NCBI RefSeq assembly: GCF_003055625.1
Contig: NZ_CP028811.1
Span: 2,852,001 to 2,916,000, forward strand
Reading direction: 5' to 3'
DNA: 64,000 bases
DNA from: Flavobacterium magnum
GTDB lineage: Bacteria > Bacteroidota > Bacteroidia > Flavobacteriales > Flavobacteriaceae
The position numbers and the translations under genes were made by a program. The notes beneath the pieces are model-generated. The model saw nothing but the letters and a program-made list of their open reading frames with translations. It searched no databases and was not told the origin of the DNA. Shown here in pieces: positions 28,697 to 37,238 of the stretch; the first letter of the stretch is position 1; each line of letters begins with the position of its first letter.

Positions 28697-28864
28697 GCGT
28701 TTAAAATGTAATCTGCTAAGGCGAAATGCAATAGGAGGTCATGAAGATAAAAAAGCGAAAAAGCGATTTAAAAGGTGATGGTTTGTTGCTGAAGATGGCT
28801 CTAACGGATGTGCAGTGGATGTAGCCTTCACAAGTAACAGGAGTAACACCAGCAATTATTAATA

Positions 28865-28919
28865 TACGCTACAAATACGCTATAAACACGCTATATATAC
28901 GCTATATATACGCTTTAAA
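28865..28919 (+). repeat. Tandem repeat, five 11-bp units
   Basis: Consecutive units TACGCTACAAA, TACGCTATAAA, CACGCTATATA, TACGCTATATA and TACGCTTTAAA. The constant part is ACGCT followed by an AT stretch. The 11-bp period is close to one helical turn. Looser copies (ACGCTTTGA, ACGTTATAT) follow up to about 28960. Confidence 0.85.
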
Positions 28920-29035
28920 TACCTTACACAAACGCTTTGATAATACATTAAAAACGTTATATTTACAGTTGATAGCGTGACTGAACCCGTCTGGTGGTCG
29001 TGCGATTCAGGAGCGTTTGACTAACACTATTCATT

Positions 29036-29779
29036 ATGGCGAAGCAACAGGGCATCATTAAACTGGCAGGGACACTGGGCGGGTTGAATTTTTATTACCG
29101 AAACGGCAAGCCCATGGTGCGTGCTGCCGGTGGCGGCTTTGACGGAAAAAAGATTAAGGACAGTCCGAAGATGGTGCGGGTAAGGGAGAATGCATCCGAG
29201 TTTGGATCGTGTTCCAAAGTAAAGAAAGCGCTGCGGATTGCGCTGCATCCTTTCCTTGGAAAGCACAAGGATGCCACGCTGCACGGCAGGATGATGAAGC
29301 TGTTGCAGGACATCAAGACCCATGACAGCGTTTCTGCACGTGGGCAGCGGAAAGTGGGTATTGGGATGCAGACGGAAGCGGGTAAGCAGTTGCTGCGTGG
29401 ATTTGTGTTTTCACCCAAGTACAGCCTCGAGCAGCTTCTTGGTGCTACGGAGCGTTTGGATGCGGATACGTTTGCGTATGCCGTTGATGATTTTTCCGTG
29501 GACAGGGTGCGGTTCCCGGTTGGCGCCACGCATCTGGAAATCCTTTATGGCGCACTGCGTTTTGATTTTGATACGTTGACGCATGCCGTTACGCTGTGCC
29601 CTCCCCTGCTCATCGCGCGCCATGCCGGGGAGACTTCCCTAGATTTATCTGTTGCTGCTTTGCCAGATGGCGGGGGGATGCTGATGGGGGTTGGGTGCGT
29701 ACGGTTTCTGCAGGAGGTGAACGGGGTGATGGTTGGGATTGGCGATTTTGGGTGTGGGGTTGTGAGGATAGAAAGTTGA
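29036..29779 (+). CDS. Conserved flavobacterial protein of unknown function
   Basis: 247 residues. The N-terminus (MAKQQGIIKLAGTLGGLNFY, then YRNGKPMVRAAGGG) matches a pattern I associate with a multi-copy family of uncharacterised Flavobacterium proteins. The first 110 residues are basic and helical; the rest is strand-rich with hydrophobic beta stretches. There is no signal peptide or membrane segment. G-rich coding toward the 3' end differs from neighbouring genes. It stands alone between an 11-bp repeat array and the restriction operon. No function is proposed. Confidence 0.75.
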   Translation: MAKQQGIIKLAGTLGGLNFYYRNGKPMVRAAGGGFDGKKIKDSPKMVRVRENASEFGSCSKVKKALRIALHPFLGKHKDATLHGRMMKLLQDIKTHDSVSARGQRKVGIGMQTEAGKQLLRGFVFSPKYSLEQLLGATERLDADTFAYAVDDFSVDRVRFPVGATHLEILYGALRFDFDTLTHAVTLCPPLLIARHAGETSLDLSVAALPDGGGMLMGVGCVRFLQEVNGVMVGIGDFGCGVVRIES

Positions 29780-30132
29780 ATGCTATTGTTGCACACACTT
29801 TAATGATGTCACATTGTAAACTTCAGAGTCAATGAAATTGTTATTTTTTTGATAAACGTTGTGGAGATGGGATGCAAATTCTTGCTATCGGTTTGTAAAT
29901 TCGCGCTATTTTTAACTTGAAAAACATCAGGTGTTGTCGCGACAATACGTATTGTTTGGACGGTTTCAAATCCGAACGACTAGTTTAAATCATCAATGTC
30001 GCCTTAAACTTATAACCTGTAGATTGCTTAAAAGACAAAACTACGGAAACACTACAACATAAAAATTTCCAGTGCTTCTAACTTTATCTATCATTATCAC
30101 TGAGCGCGTTGAATTTAACTATCGCAACTTTA
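29780..30132. other. AT-rich gene-free stretch beside the restriction operon
   Basis: 353 bp with no credible gene. It marks the left edge of the AT-rich restriction island. A 12-bp palindrome, TTGTCGCGACAA, lies at 29934-29945. I see no terminator hairpin with a T run after hsdM and no direct repeats suggesting integration. Confidence 0.5.
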
Positions 30133-31761
30133 TTAAATTTGGGGTAATCCTAGCTCTCTAAGAAATTCATTATGCTTATCAGTAGCCTCTTTAATCTTTT
30201 TATTAATGTCAATCATTTTTAAATTTACTTCTCGTAAATCAATCTTCTCTTCGTCTAAAGAAGTATTTACGTAACGAGAAATATTCAAATTATAGCCTTG
30301 CTTTTCAATTTCATCCATTGATACTCTTTTAGAATATCGCAACTCTTCGTTTCTATATTTGTAGGTATTAATAATTCTTTCAAAATGAGCTTCGCTTAAT
30401 GTATTTTGCCTTTTTCCTTTTTCATAGGTTTCACTGGCATTGATAAACAAAACATCTTCTTGTTTTTTACATTTTTTAAGCACTAAAATACAAACCGGAA
30501 TACCAGTAGAATAAAACAAATTAGAAGGTAATCCAATGACTGTATCAATGTTATTGTCTTTCAATAATTTGGTTCTAATCCTTTCTTCTGCACCGCCACG
30601 GAATAAAACACCGTGGGGTAAAATAATTGCCATAGTTCCATTTTGACCCAGAAAGTGAAAACCGTGTAATAAAAAGGCAAAATCAGCCGCTGATTTAGGC
30701 GCTAAACCATAGCTTTTAAAACGAAAATCTTCTCGCATAGCTTCGTTAGGTTCCCAACGTAAACTAAAAGGCGGATTGGCTACAATGGCATCGAACTCAA
30801 TTTTTTTTGCAGGATTCATTTCGTTTAGTTCATCCCATTGGTTAAGTAGGGTATCACCATGAAATATTTCAAACTCAGTGTCTTTCATCCCATGCAAAAG
30901 CATGTTCATACGTGCCAGGTTATAGGTCGTAATATTTTTTTCCTGACCATATATTTTACCAACACTACCGCCATTTTCTTTGATTCGTTTTCTAACATTC
31001 AGCAAAAGTGAACCCGAACCACTGGCAAAATCTAATACTTTTTCCAGTTTATTTTTAGGTCCTGTTGTTGGATCTTGACTGTCTAAAGTTACAATTTCTG
31101 ATAGGATAGACGATATTTGTTGCGGGGTATAAAATTCTCCTGCTTTTTTACCAGAACCCGCTGCAAATTGACCAATTAAATACTCATAAGCATCGCCTAA
31201 AGTATCAGAATCTATAGAAAAATCTTTGATGCCTTCTGATATTTTTTGAATGATAACACAAAGCTTATCATTTCTTTCGGGATGTGTCTTTCCTAATTTT
31301 TCAGAATTTAAATTGATTTCCGAAAACAAACCTTGAAAAGTACTTTCAAACGATTCGTTTTCAATGTATTTGAAACCGTCTTGAAGCGTTTCTAATAACT
31401 CATTGTTTTGTGTACGAGCCATTTCGGCGATACTATTCCAGAGATGTTGTGGCTTGATAACATAATGCACTTTTCTACGCATTTGTTTTTCAAAAAACTC
31501 TATATCAGCCGAATTTTCTTTATACCAAATTTCTAAAGGTGTATTGACCTTTAATTTGGACATAACATCTTTTGGTGTATCATCAGGATAATCCCTTCCT
31601 AATTCTTTTTTAGCAGATTCTTCGTAGTTGGAAGATAAATATCTTAGAAAAAGAAACGATAGCATATAATCCCGAAAATCATCGGCATTCATAGCCCCAC
31701 GTAATTTATCTGCTATAGCCCAAAGGGTTTTACCCAATTGTTGTTGTTCTTTTTGTGTCAT
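30133..31761 (-). CDS. hsdM: Type I restriction-modification methyltransferase subunit HsdM
   Basis: 542-residue N6-adenine methyltransferase that works with HsdS to methylate the host recognition site, and with HsdR to restrict. The N-terminal helical domain (LGKTLWAIADKLRGAMNADD, then FRDYMLSFLFLRYLS) is typical. SAM-binding motif I is DFASGSGSLLLNV and the catalytic motif is NPPF (near residue 329). It is the last gene of the operon, starting 2 bp after the ATPase gene. HsdM is intact in length and motifs. Confidence 0.95.
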   Translation of the reverse strand: MTQKEQQQLGKTLWAIADKLRGAMNADDFRDYMLSFLFLRYLSSNYEESAKKELGRDYPDDTPKDVMSKLKVNTPLEIWYKENSADIEFFEKQMRRKVHYVIKPQHLWNSIAEMARTQNNELLETLQDGFKYIENESFESTFQGLFSEINLNSEKLGKTHPERNDKLCVIIQKISEGIKDFSIDSDTLGDAYEYLIGQFAAGSGKKAGEFYTPQQISSILSEIVTLDSQDPTTGPKNKLEKVLDFASGSGSLLLNVRKRIKENGGSVGKIYGQEKNITTYNLARMNMLLHGMKDTEFEIFHGDTLLNQWDELNEMNPAKKIEFDAIVANPPFSLRWEPNEAMREDFRFKSYGLAPKSAADFAFLLHGFHFLGQNGTMAIILPHGVLFRGGAEERIRTKLLKDNNIDTVIGLPSNLFYSTGIPVCILVLKKCKKQEDVLFINASETYEKGKRQNTLSEAHFERIINTYKYRNEELRYSKRVSMDEIEKQGYNLNISRYVNTSLDEEKIDLREVNLKMIDINKKIKEATDKHNEFLRELGLPQI

Positions 31762-31763
31762 TT

Positions 31764-32849
31764 TTAATCTTTTGGAATTATAAATCCATATTTATCCATT
31801 ATTCTAATCAAAACATCGTTAAATATTTCTAAGTTATCTGGAACTGGTTTATCGATTTGTTGATAGTACACATTTAAATGGGAAAGAGCATTTACAATAA
31901 AAGCAATTCGTTCTTTATCTTGAATTCCTATTTGTTCCAAAACATAGCTAAATTGCCCAACACCTAGAAAAGAAGCAATATTTTCTAACACTTGCCTTAA
32001 CAATGCAAAATGATAAGTATAAACTTCAGTTTTGGATGCTTGATCTAAAATTTGCAATAACCTTAAATGATAAAGAAAAACACCATCTTTTGTTGTTATT
32101 AATGATAGATCATCTGTATTACTTTCAAGAATAAATTCTTTGTATTTTTTTGAATTATCTTTATTTCGATACTTACCAGCGCTAGAACCTTTGCCTAACA
32201 TATCAGATAGAATTGTCAGGAAACCAAAATGATGTGAAGTAATAATAATTTTCCTTTTTTCAAATTCTCTTTCAATTAAATCAAAAACGGTATAAGCTGT
32301 AACATAGATATTATGGTCATCCATACTAGAAACAGGATCATCAATAAAAAAATGTGCACTTTGACTATCAGCCCAACCTTCAACTTCAAATAAAGCTAAA
32401 AAGAAACACCAAACGAAAATTCGTTCTTCACCTCTTGATATTTTTATTGGAGTGTCTGTATCATCGTTTTTATAAAATGTTATTGAGTCGTAACCTTTTT
32501 CAGGATCATTGTTTGGATTAAAAAAGAAATTATACTTGCGCTTGTAAGGCAATAATTTTTTTTCAATATCTTCTTCCGTCATTAATCTTTGTAGTGTGTT
32601 AAGGCTACTGTATTTAATGTCTAGTTTGATATTTTGCTCTCCATTTTTAGTATCATTATCCCAAACAAACAAATCTTCACTATATGCGTTGTAATAGACC
32701 CCAGCATGGCTTCCGTCTTCAGGATTTTTAGTTATATTTTTATATTCTACAGACAAGCGTGTTTTTCCAGTTGCATTGAAGGCGTAAACCAGAATAACAC
32801 TCTCTTTTATGTCTTTTAATTCCTGAGCTATTTCTATTACACTACTCAT
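31764..32849 (-). CDS. RloA/PrrC-like ATPase in a type I RM operon, possible anticodon nuclease
   Basis: 361-residue ABC/AAA-type ATPase placed between hsdS and hsdM. The P-loop is AFNATGKT (23-30), with Ala in place of the first Gly. An ABC-like signature SRGEE (138-142), Walker B FFIDDPVSSMDD (167-178) and SHH switch (205-207) follow. The C-terminal region has R285-x3-E289 and H324 in NALSH. This spacing resembles the Arg-Glu-His triad of the PrrC/RloC anticodon nucleases. It is shorter than PrrC-type proteins and lacks a long coiled coil. The ATPase call is strong. The nuclease role is inferred from the triad and from PrrC and Rlo genes occurring in type I operons. Confidence 0.75.
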   Translation of the reverse strand: MSSVIEIAQELKDIKESVILVYAFNATGKTRLSVEYKNITKNPEDGSHAGVYYNAYSEDLFVWDNDTKNGEQNIKLDIKYSSLNTLQRLMTEEDIEKKLLPYKRKYNFFFNPNNDPEKGYDSITFYKNDDTDTPIKISRGEERIFVWCFFLALFEVEGWADSQSAHFFIDDPVSSMDDHNIYVTAYTVFDLIEREFEKRKIIITSHHFGFLTILSDMLGKGSSAGKYRNKDNSKKYKEFILESNTDDLSLITTKDGVFLYHLRLLQILDQASKTEVYTYHFALLRQVLENIASFLGVGQFSYVLEQIGIQDKERIAFIVNALSHLNVYYQQIDKPVPDNLEIFNDVLIRIMDKYGFIIPKD

Positions 32850-32852
32850 ATT

Positions 32853-34106
32853 CTAATTTTTTACTTTTGGAAACAACCCTTGCATTAATCCTTTTTTGTG
32901 CAATTTTAACTGTTCTATTTTATCAACTTGCTCTTTAATCAAATTATCTAAAGAATATAGTGTATCGGCTATTTTTTGTTGTTCTTCAATTGAAGGAATG
33001 TATAATTCAAATTCTCTAAGCCAGGTTGAATTTAAATTATCTTTTGCTCCGCCTCCTACTTTTTGATTTACTTGCTTCCAAAATAAATCAGATTCCATCC
33101 AATATTTCATGTAATAGTTATTTGCTTTTTTGTTAACACGAAAAAAACCTAAACTTACAAAAATTCCAAATTCTATGTTCTTTTCCAATATAATTGGATT
33201 GCCTAAATTTGATCCAACTCTTGTGAAAAGAATATCACCTACCTTTGGTTTAGTACTCTCAGGCATACTTTCAAATTTTTCTTTACTTATATATTGAATA
33301 TCTTTAAAGTCAATATAACCACCTGAAATGTTTTTAGATGAAAGAAATGGAATACCAGTATTTATGTAATCAGGTTTATGAGTTAACCCAATTTTTATTT
33401 CACCAAGTTCTGCAAAACAGATTTTTATTAATGAAGTAAAAAACTCACTAAACCTTAACTTTGGCATTTTTTCTTCCTCTTGTGGAAAAAGGCTTTGCAT
33501 CAATCCTTTTTTGTAGGTTTTTAAAGTTTCTAATTTATCAATTTGAGTCGCTATCACTTCATCTAATGAAGAAAGGCAATCTGCAATTTTTTGTTGCTCT
33601 TCAATTCTTAGCGGGATATGTAAAATTAAATTTTCAATATTAGATTTATTAATTCCAGCTTGTGCTCCTCCACCAGCAAAAGATAATATTTGTGTAGTTT
33701 CTTTTTGTAATTGATAAAATAGAAACTTTGAATTTAGATTTGTTAAACCTATAAACCCCGCAACAGATTGATTACCGCAACTATTTATATCAAGAAAACC
33801 AACTTTTCCTAGAGTTGCACCAGTCATTGCTAAAACGGTTGTTCCTTTGGGCAACAAATATGTTGAACTTTTTTTCATACCTAGTTCTGTGATATATTTT
33901 GTTGGCGATTTAATAATATTATTTTTTAATTCACCAGAACCAATCCATCCAATATCACCGTTCCAATATTCATCAATAATTGTGCTTGGAGTTCCGCCTA
34001 TAACTATATTGCTTATTTCTCCTAACTTTCTTTTATCCCATATACCTTCACTTTTATACTCAGGAAAGCGAATTTCAGGAATTAGTTTATTTGTTTCATT
34101 ATTCAT
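32853..34106 (-). CDS. hsdS: Type I restriction specificity subunit HsdS
   Basis: 417 residues with two target-recognition domains (about 20-160 and 215-360). Each is followed by the conserved helical spacer: EEQQKIADCLSSLDEVIATQ and EEQQKIADTLYSLDNLIKEQ. The duplicated IEEQQKIAD phrase is typical of HsdS and sets the bipartite DNA target. The target itself cannot be deduced. It overlaps the end of hsdR by 8 bp and is followed 3 bp later by the ATPase gene. Confidence 0.94.
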   Translation of the reverse strand: MNNETNKLIPEIRFPEYKSEGIWDKRKLGEISNIVIGGTPSTIIDEYWNGDIGWIGSGELKNNIIKSPTKYITELGMKKSSTYLLPKGTTVLAMTGATLGKVGFLDINSCGNQSVAGFIGLTNLNSKFLFYQLQKETTQILSFAGGGAQAGINKSNIENLILHIPLRIEEQQKIADCLSSLDEVIATQIDKLETLKTYKKGLMQSLFPQEEEKMPKLRFSEFFTSLIKICFAELGEIKIGLTHKPDYINTGIPFLSSKNISGGYIDFKDIQYISKEKFESMPESTKPKVGDILFTRVGSNLGNPIILEKNIEFGIFVSLGFFRVNKKANNYYMKYWMESDLFWKQVNQKVGGGAKDNLNSTWLREFELYIPSIEEQQKIADTLYSLDNLIKEQVDKIEQLKLHKKGLMQGLFPKVKN

Positions 34107-37086
34107 AAGCCGTAAGTCCAGATATTTCTCGCCCTTGGGCTTGTTTTTTTAATAATGGTATGAGGTCGGTCATCAACGCTTGTTCTTTTACACTGCGCTC
34201 TTTCCAGTTGAGTTCTAAGGGTTCTAACAAATCGGTCAATTTTTCACCATCAAAAATCAATCGGCTCATGATGTTTAAAACAAATGCTTTTAATTCATTT
34301 TTTTGCACTCCGTGATCAATAGCTATTTTTGTTAATACTTTATCGCTCTTTTCATCTTTAAAAGCTTGATAACCTTTGCGTAATTTGTCTACATCTTGAC
34401 CAGTGTTCCAATCTAAACTATTGATGTAGTCAGTTAAGTCTTCTTGCTCTTCCATCATATTAGCGGTAGCACTCAACAAACTAATGATTTCGTGTTTCGT
34501 CATTTTTTGTTTAGACGGTTTCATTTGCAAGTTGTCTGCAACTAAATTCATGATGTAATCATAATCAATTACAGCAGAAGCAAACAACACAAACTCAAAA
34601 TCCAATTGTTGTACATCTTCAGGAGCATCATTGCCTTCTTTGTCTTGTATGGCTTTGAACTGTTTAGCTGTTTCTAAATACGAACTTCTAAACGATTGCA
34701 AACGGTCGGTTGGCAAAATGTTTTCAATAACTTCTTTTTGTTTTTCATCTAAATCGGTATATTGGTCTAATTGCGTTTTCAGTCGTTGTACTTCTTTAAA
34801 GTTTTTTACAAAAGCAATTTTGGCACTATCGCCTTTCAGGCTATACACTTCGTCAGGCTCGTAAGTCAAGTTGTTTTCTTGCAAGAATGTACCCAACGCT
34901 TCCACAGCTTTTTTATATTCTTCAATGACAACTGGAGCAGGATCCACCATCCAGATTTTAAACGCCTTGTCTTTGCTCTCGCCCGAGAACAACGCAATTG
35001 CCTGATTAACTTGTTCTTGTTGCGAACGGAAATCTAGAATATTGCCGTATGGCTTGGTGTCGTTCAATACACGATTGGTACGGGAAAATGCTTGAATTAA
35101 TCCGTGGTACTTTAAGTTTTTATCTACATACAGCGTATTCAAAAACTTCGAATCAAAGCCAGTAAGCAACATATCTACTACAATGGTAATGTCTATTTTA
35201 TTGTTGTGCGCATAATCTCGATTGCTGTATTTTTGGTCTTTTATTCGTGCTTGTAAATTTTGATAATATCCGTCAAATTCATTGATAGTATGATTGGTTT
35301 TAAATTGTTTGTTATAATCGTCAATAATTTCAATCAGCGCTAATTTCTTTTCTTCCGGATTTATCTTATTGTCTTCTTTTTCTTGAAGTAAATCTTCTTG
35401 CAATTGCTTAATGTCTTCTGCATTTTTTTGGTCACCTTCTTTTGCCAACAATTGGGCAGGTGGAGAGAATACACAAGCAATGTTAAGCGGCACATAAGCT
35501 ACATCCGTTTCTTGCTTTTTTTGTTGCGCAAGTTTGAACAATCGATAATATTCAATAGCATTATTGATAGAAGAAGTTGCTAAAACGGCATTAAATTTTC
35601 TGTGGTTGGTGGCTGCATCGTGTTTTTCTATAATAGCATCGACAACTGCTTGTTGTGCAATAGCTTCTCCTGGTTTTGGGTTTACATCGCCTTTGCCTTT
35701 GAAGTAATCAATATGAAAACGCAATACATTCTTGTCTTCAATAGCGTGTGTTATGGTGTACGCATGCAATTGTTTTTCAAAAATAGATTCGGTAGTTTTA
35801 TAGGTTGCTTCTTCGTTTTCTCTAACAATGTAATTGGAGTTTTCAGAAAAAATTGGCGTTCCTGTAAAGCCAAATAATTGTGCTTTTGGAAAGAATTCCT
35901 TAATGGCTTTATGATTATCACCAAATTGAGAACGATGGCATTCGTCAAAAATAAACACAATGCGAGTGTTACTTAAATATTTTAATCGCTCTTTATAGTT
36001 TTTAGTATCATCAAGCGCTAAACCTAATTTCTGAATGGTAGTAACAATTACTTTATCCGAATAATCAGAAGACAGTAAACGTCTAACCAAACTTTCGGTA
36101 TCGGTATTTTCCTCAACGCTTCCTTCTTGAAATTTATTGAACTCTTCTCGTGTTTGTCGGTCAAGGTCTTTTCTATCTACAACAAACAAGCATTTTTCAA
36201 TTTCATGATTTTCTTTTAAAAGGGTAGAAGCTTTAAAAGAAGTTAAGGTTTTACCGCTTCCGGTAGTATGCCAAATGTAACCGTTACCACGATTTTGATT
36301 GATACAATCCATGATCGCCTTTACTGCATATATTTGGTAAGGGCGCATCACTAAAAGCTTTTGTTCACTTTCAACAAGCACCATGTATTTGCTAATCATT
36401 TCGCCCAAAGTACATTTAGACAAAAACTTTTCGGAGAATAAATCTAAATTGGTGATTTTTTTATTGCTTTCATCAGCTAATTGATAAACAGGTAAAAACT
36501 GTTCATCCGCATTAAACTGAAAATGTTGGTTTCTGTTATTAGCGAAGTAGTAAGTATTATATTGATTACTAACAATAAACAATTGCATAAAACACATGAG
36601 TGAATTGGTATAACCATTTCCTACATCGTTTTTATAATCAACAATTTGTTGTATTGCTTGTCGTGGAGAAATACTGATACCTTTTAGTTCAATTTGTACG
36701 ACAGGAAGACCATTAATCAAAATAACTACATCATAACGATGGTTGCTATTTTCTGTATTTATGCGTAATTGATTGATAACTTCAAAGTCATTTTTACACC
36801 AATCTTTTATATTTACAAGTGTATAATGCAAAGGTGTTCCATCTTCACGCTGAAAGTAATTTTTCTCCCGTAAGACTTTTGAAGCTGCAAAAACATCAGG
36901 AGTTATTATTTCATCACGCAATCTTGCAAATTCAGAATTACTTAAACGGACACGGTTCAGCGCTTCAAATTTTTCCCGAAAGTTTCTTTCAAGCGAAAAC
37001 CTATCGCGAATATCGGTGCGATAAGTATATTTTAAATCTATTAGCTTGCCAATTAGACTTTGCTCAATTTTCTTTTCTCTTGTCAT
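34099..37086 (-). CDS. hsdR: Type I restriction endonuclease subunit HsdR
   Basis: About 995 residues from MTREKKIEQSLIGKLIDLKY. This start is preferred because the -7 element at 37109-37116 would put the upstream TTG at the transcript start. The N-terminal nuclease has the PD-(D/E)xK pattern (YDVVILINGLPVVQIELKG, residues about 118-136). The helicase motor has Walker A HTTGSGKT, DECHRSQ and the GFTGTP motif, followed by QAFSRTNRV. It translocates and cuts DNA lacking the host methylation. First gene of the operon. Confidence 0.95.
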   Translation of the reverse strand: MTREKKIEQSLIGKLIDLKYTYRTDIRDRFSLERNFREKFEALNRVRLSNSEFARLRDEIITPDVFAASKVLREKNYFQREDGTPLHYTLVNIKDWCKNDFEVINQLRINTENSNHRYDVVILINGLPVVQIELKGISISPRQAIQQIVDYKNDVGNGYTNSLMCFMQLFIVSNQYNTYYFANNRNQHFQFNADEQFLPVYQLADESNKKITNLDLFSEKFLSKCTLGEMISKYMVLVESEQKLLVMRPYQIYAVKAIMDCINQNRGNGYIWHTTGSGKTLTSFKASTLLKENHEIEKCLFVVDRKDLDRQTREEFNKFQEGSVEENTDTESLVRRLLSSDYSDKVIVTTIQKLGLALDDTKNYKERLKYLSNTRIVFIFDECHRSQFGDNHKAIKEFFPKAQLFGFTGTPIFSENSNYIVRENEEATYKTTESIFEKQLHAYTITHAIEDKNVLRFHIDYFKGKGDVNPKPGEAIAQQAVVDAIIEKHDAATNHRKFNAVLATSSINNAIEYYRLFKLAQQKKQETDVAYVPLNIACVFSPPAQLLAKEGDQKNAEDIKQLQEDLLQEKEDNKINPEEKKLALIEIIDDYNKQFKTNHTINEFDGYYQNLQARIKDQKYSNRDYAHNNKIDITIVVDMLLTGFDSKFLNTLYVDKNLKYHGLIQAFSRTNRVLNDTKPYGNILDFRSQQEQVNQAIALFSGESKDKAFKIWMVDPAPVVIEEYKKAVEALGTFLQENNLTYEPDEVYSLKGDSAKIAFVKNFKEVQRLKTQLDQYTDLDEKQKEVIENILPTDRLQSFRSSYLETAKQFKAIQDKEGNDAPEDVQQLDFEFVLFASAVIDYDYIMNLVADNLQMKPSKQKMTKHEIISLLSATANMMEEQEDLTDYINSLDWNTGQDVDKLRKGYQAFKDEKSDKVLTKIAIDHGVQKNELKAFVLNIMSRLIFDGEKLTDLLEPLELNWKERSVKEQALMTDLIPLLKKQAQGREISGLTAYE

Positions 37087-37108
37087 CAAAATTTTTACTA
37101 TCAAGTTT

Positions 37109-37116
37109 CAAAGATA
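37109..37116 (-). promoter_or_regulatory. -7 element TATCTTTG of the restriction operon
   Basis: Minus-strand TAnnTTTG match 22 bp upstream of the hsdR ATG at 37086. It implies one host-type promoter for hsdR, hsdS, the ATPase and hsdM. Confidence 0.6.
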
Positions 37117-37176
37117 ATTTTTTAAATGCAATTTCAGTAAGTTTCATTGGCGGTTTACCACCTCTGATAAAAGCAC

Positions 37177-37217
37177 AAAAAACCAGTTGAACTGTTTGAA
37201 ACAATCCAACTGGTTTT
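37177..37217 (-). terminator. Terminator of the LLM oxidoreductase gene
   Basis: 11-bp arms AAAACCAGTTG (37179-37189) and CAACTGGTTTT (37207-37217), with a T run on the minus strand. It separates this gene from the restriction operon. Confidence 0.85.
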
Positions 37218-37238
37218 ACATTCTAAATTTCAATTACA

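Larger units (their letters stand above)
28672..29035. other. Divergent intergenic region with tandem repeat
   Basis: 364 bp with no coding sequence. It holds the promoter of the ELWxxDGT gene on the left, five 11-bp repeats at 28865-28919, and the presumed promoter region of the 247-residue gene on the right. Confidence 0.6.

Noticed and set aside
28865-28919. Possible CRISPR array
   Set aside because: Units are 11 bp and contiguous, with no spacers and no cas genes.
29934-29945. Palindrome TTGTCGCGACAA near the restriction operon
   Set aside because: A single 12-bp palindrome with no partner site or adjacent promoter is too weak to call an operator.
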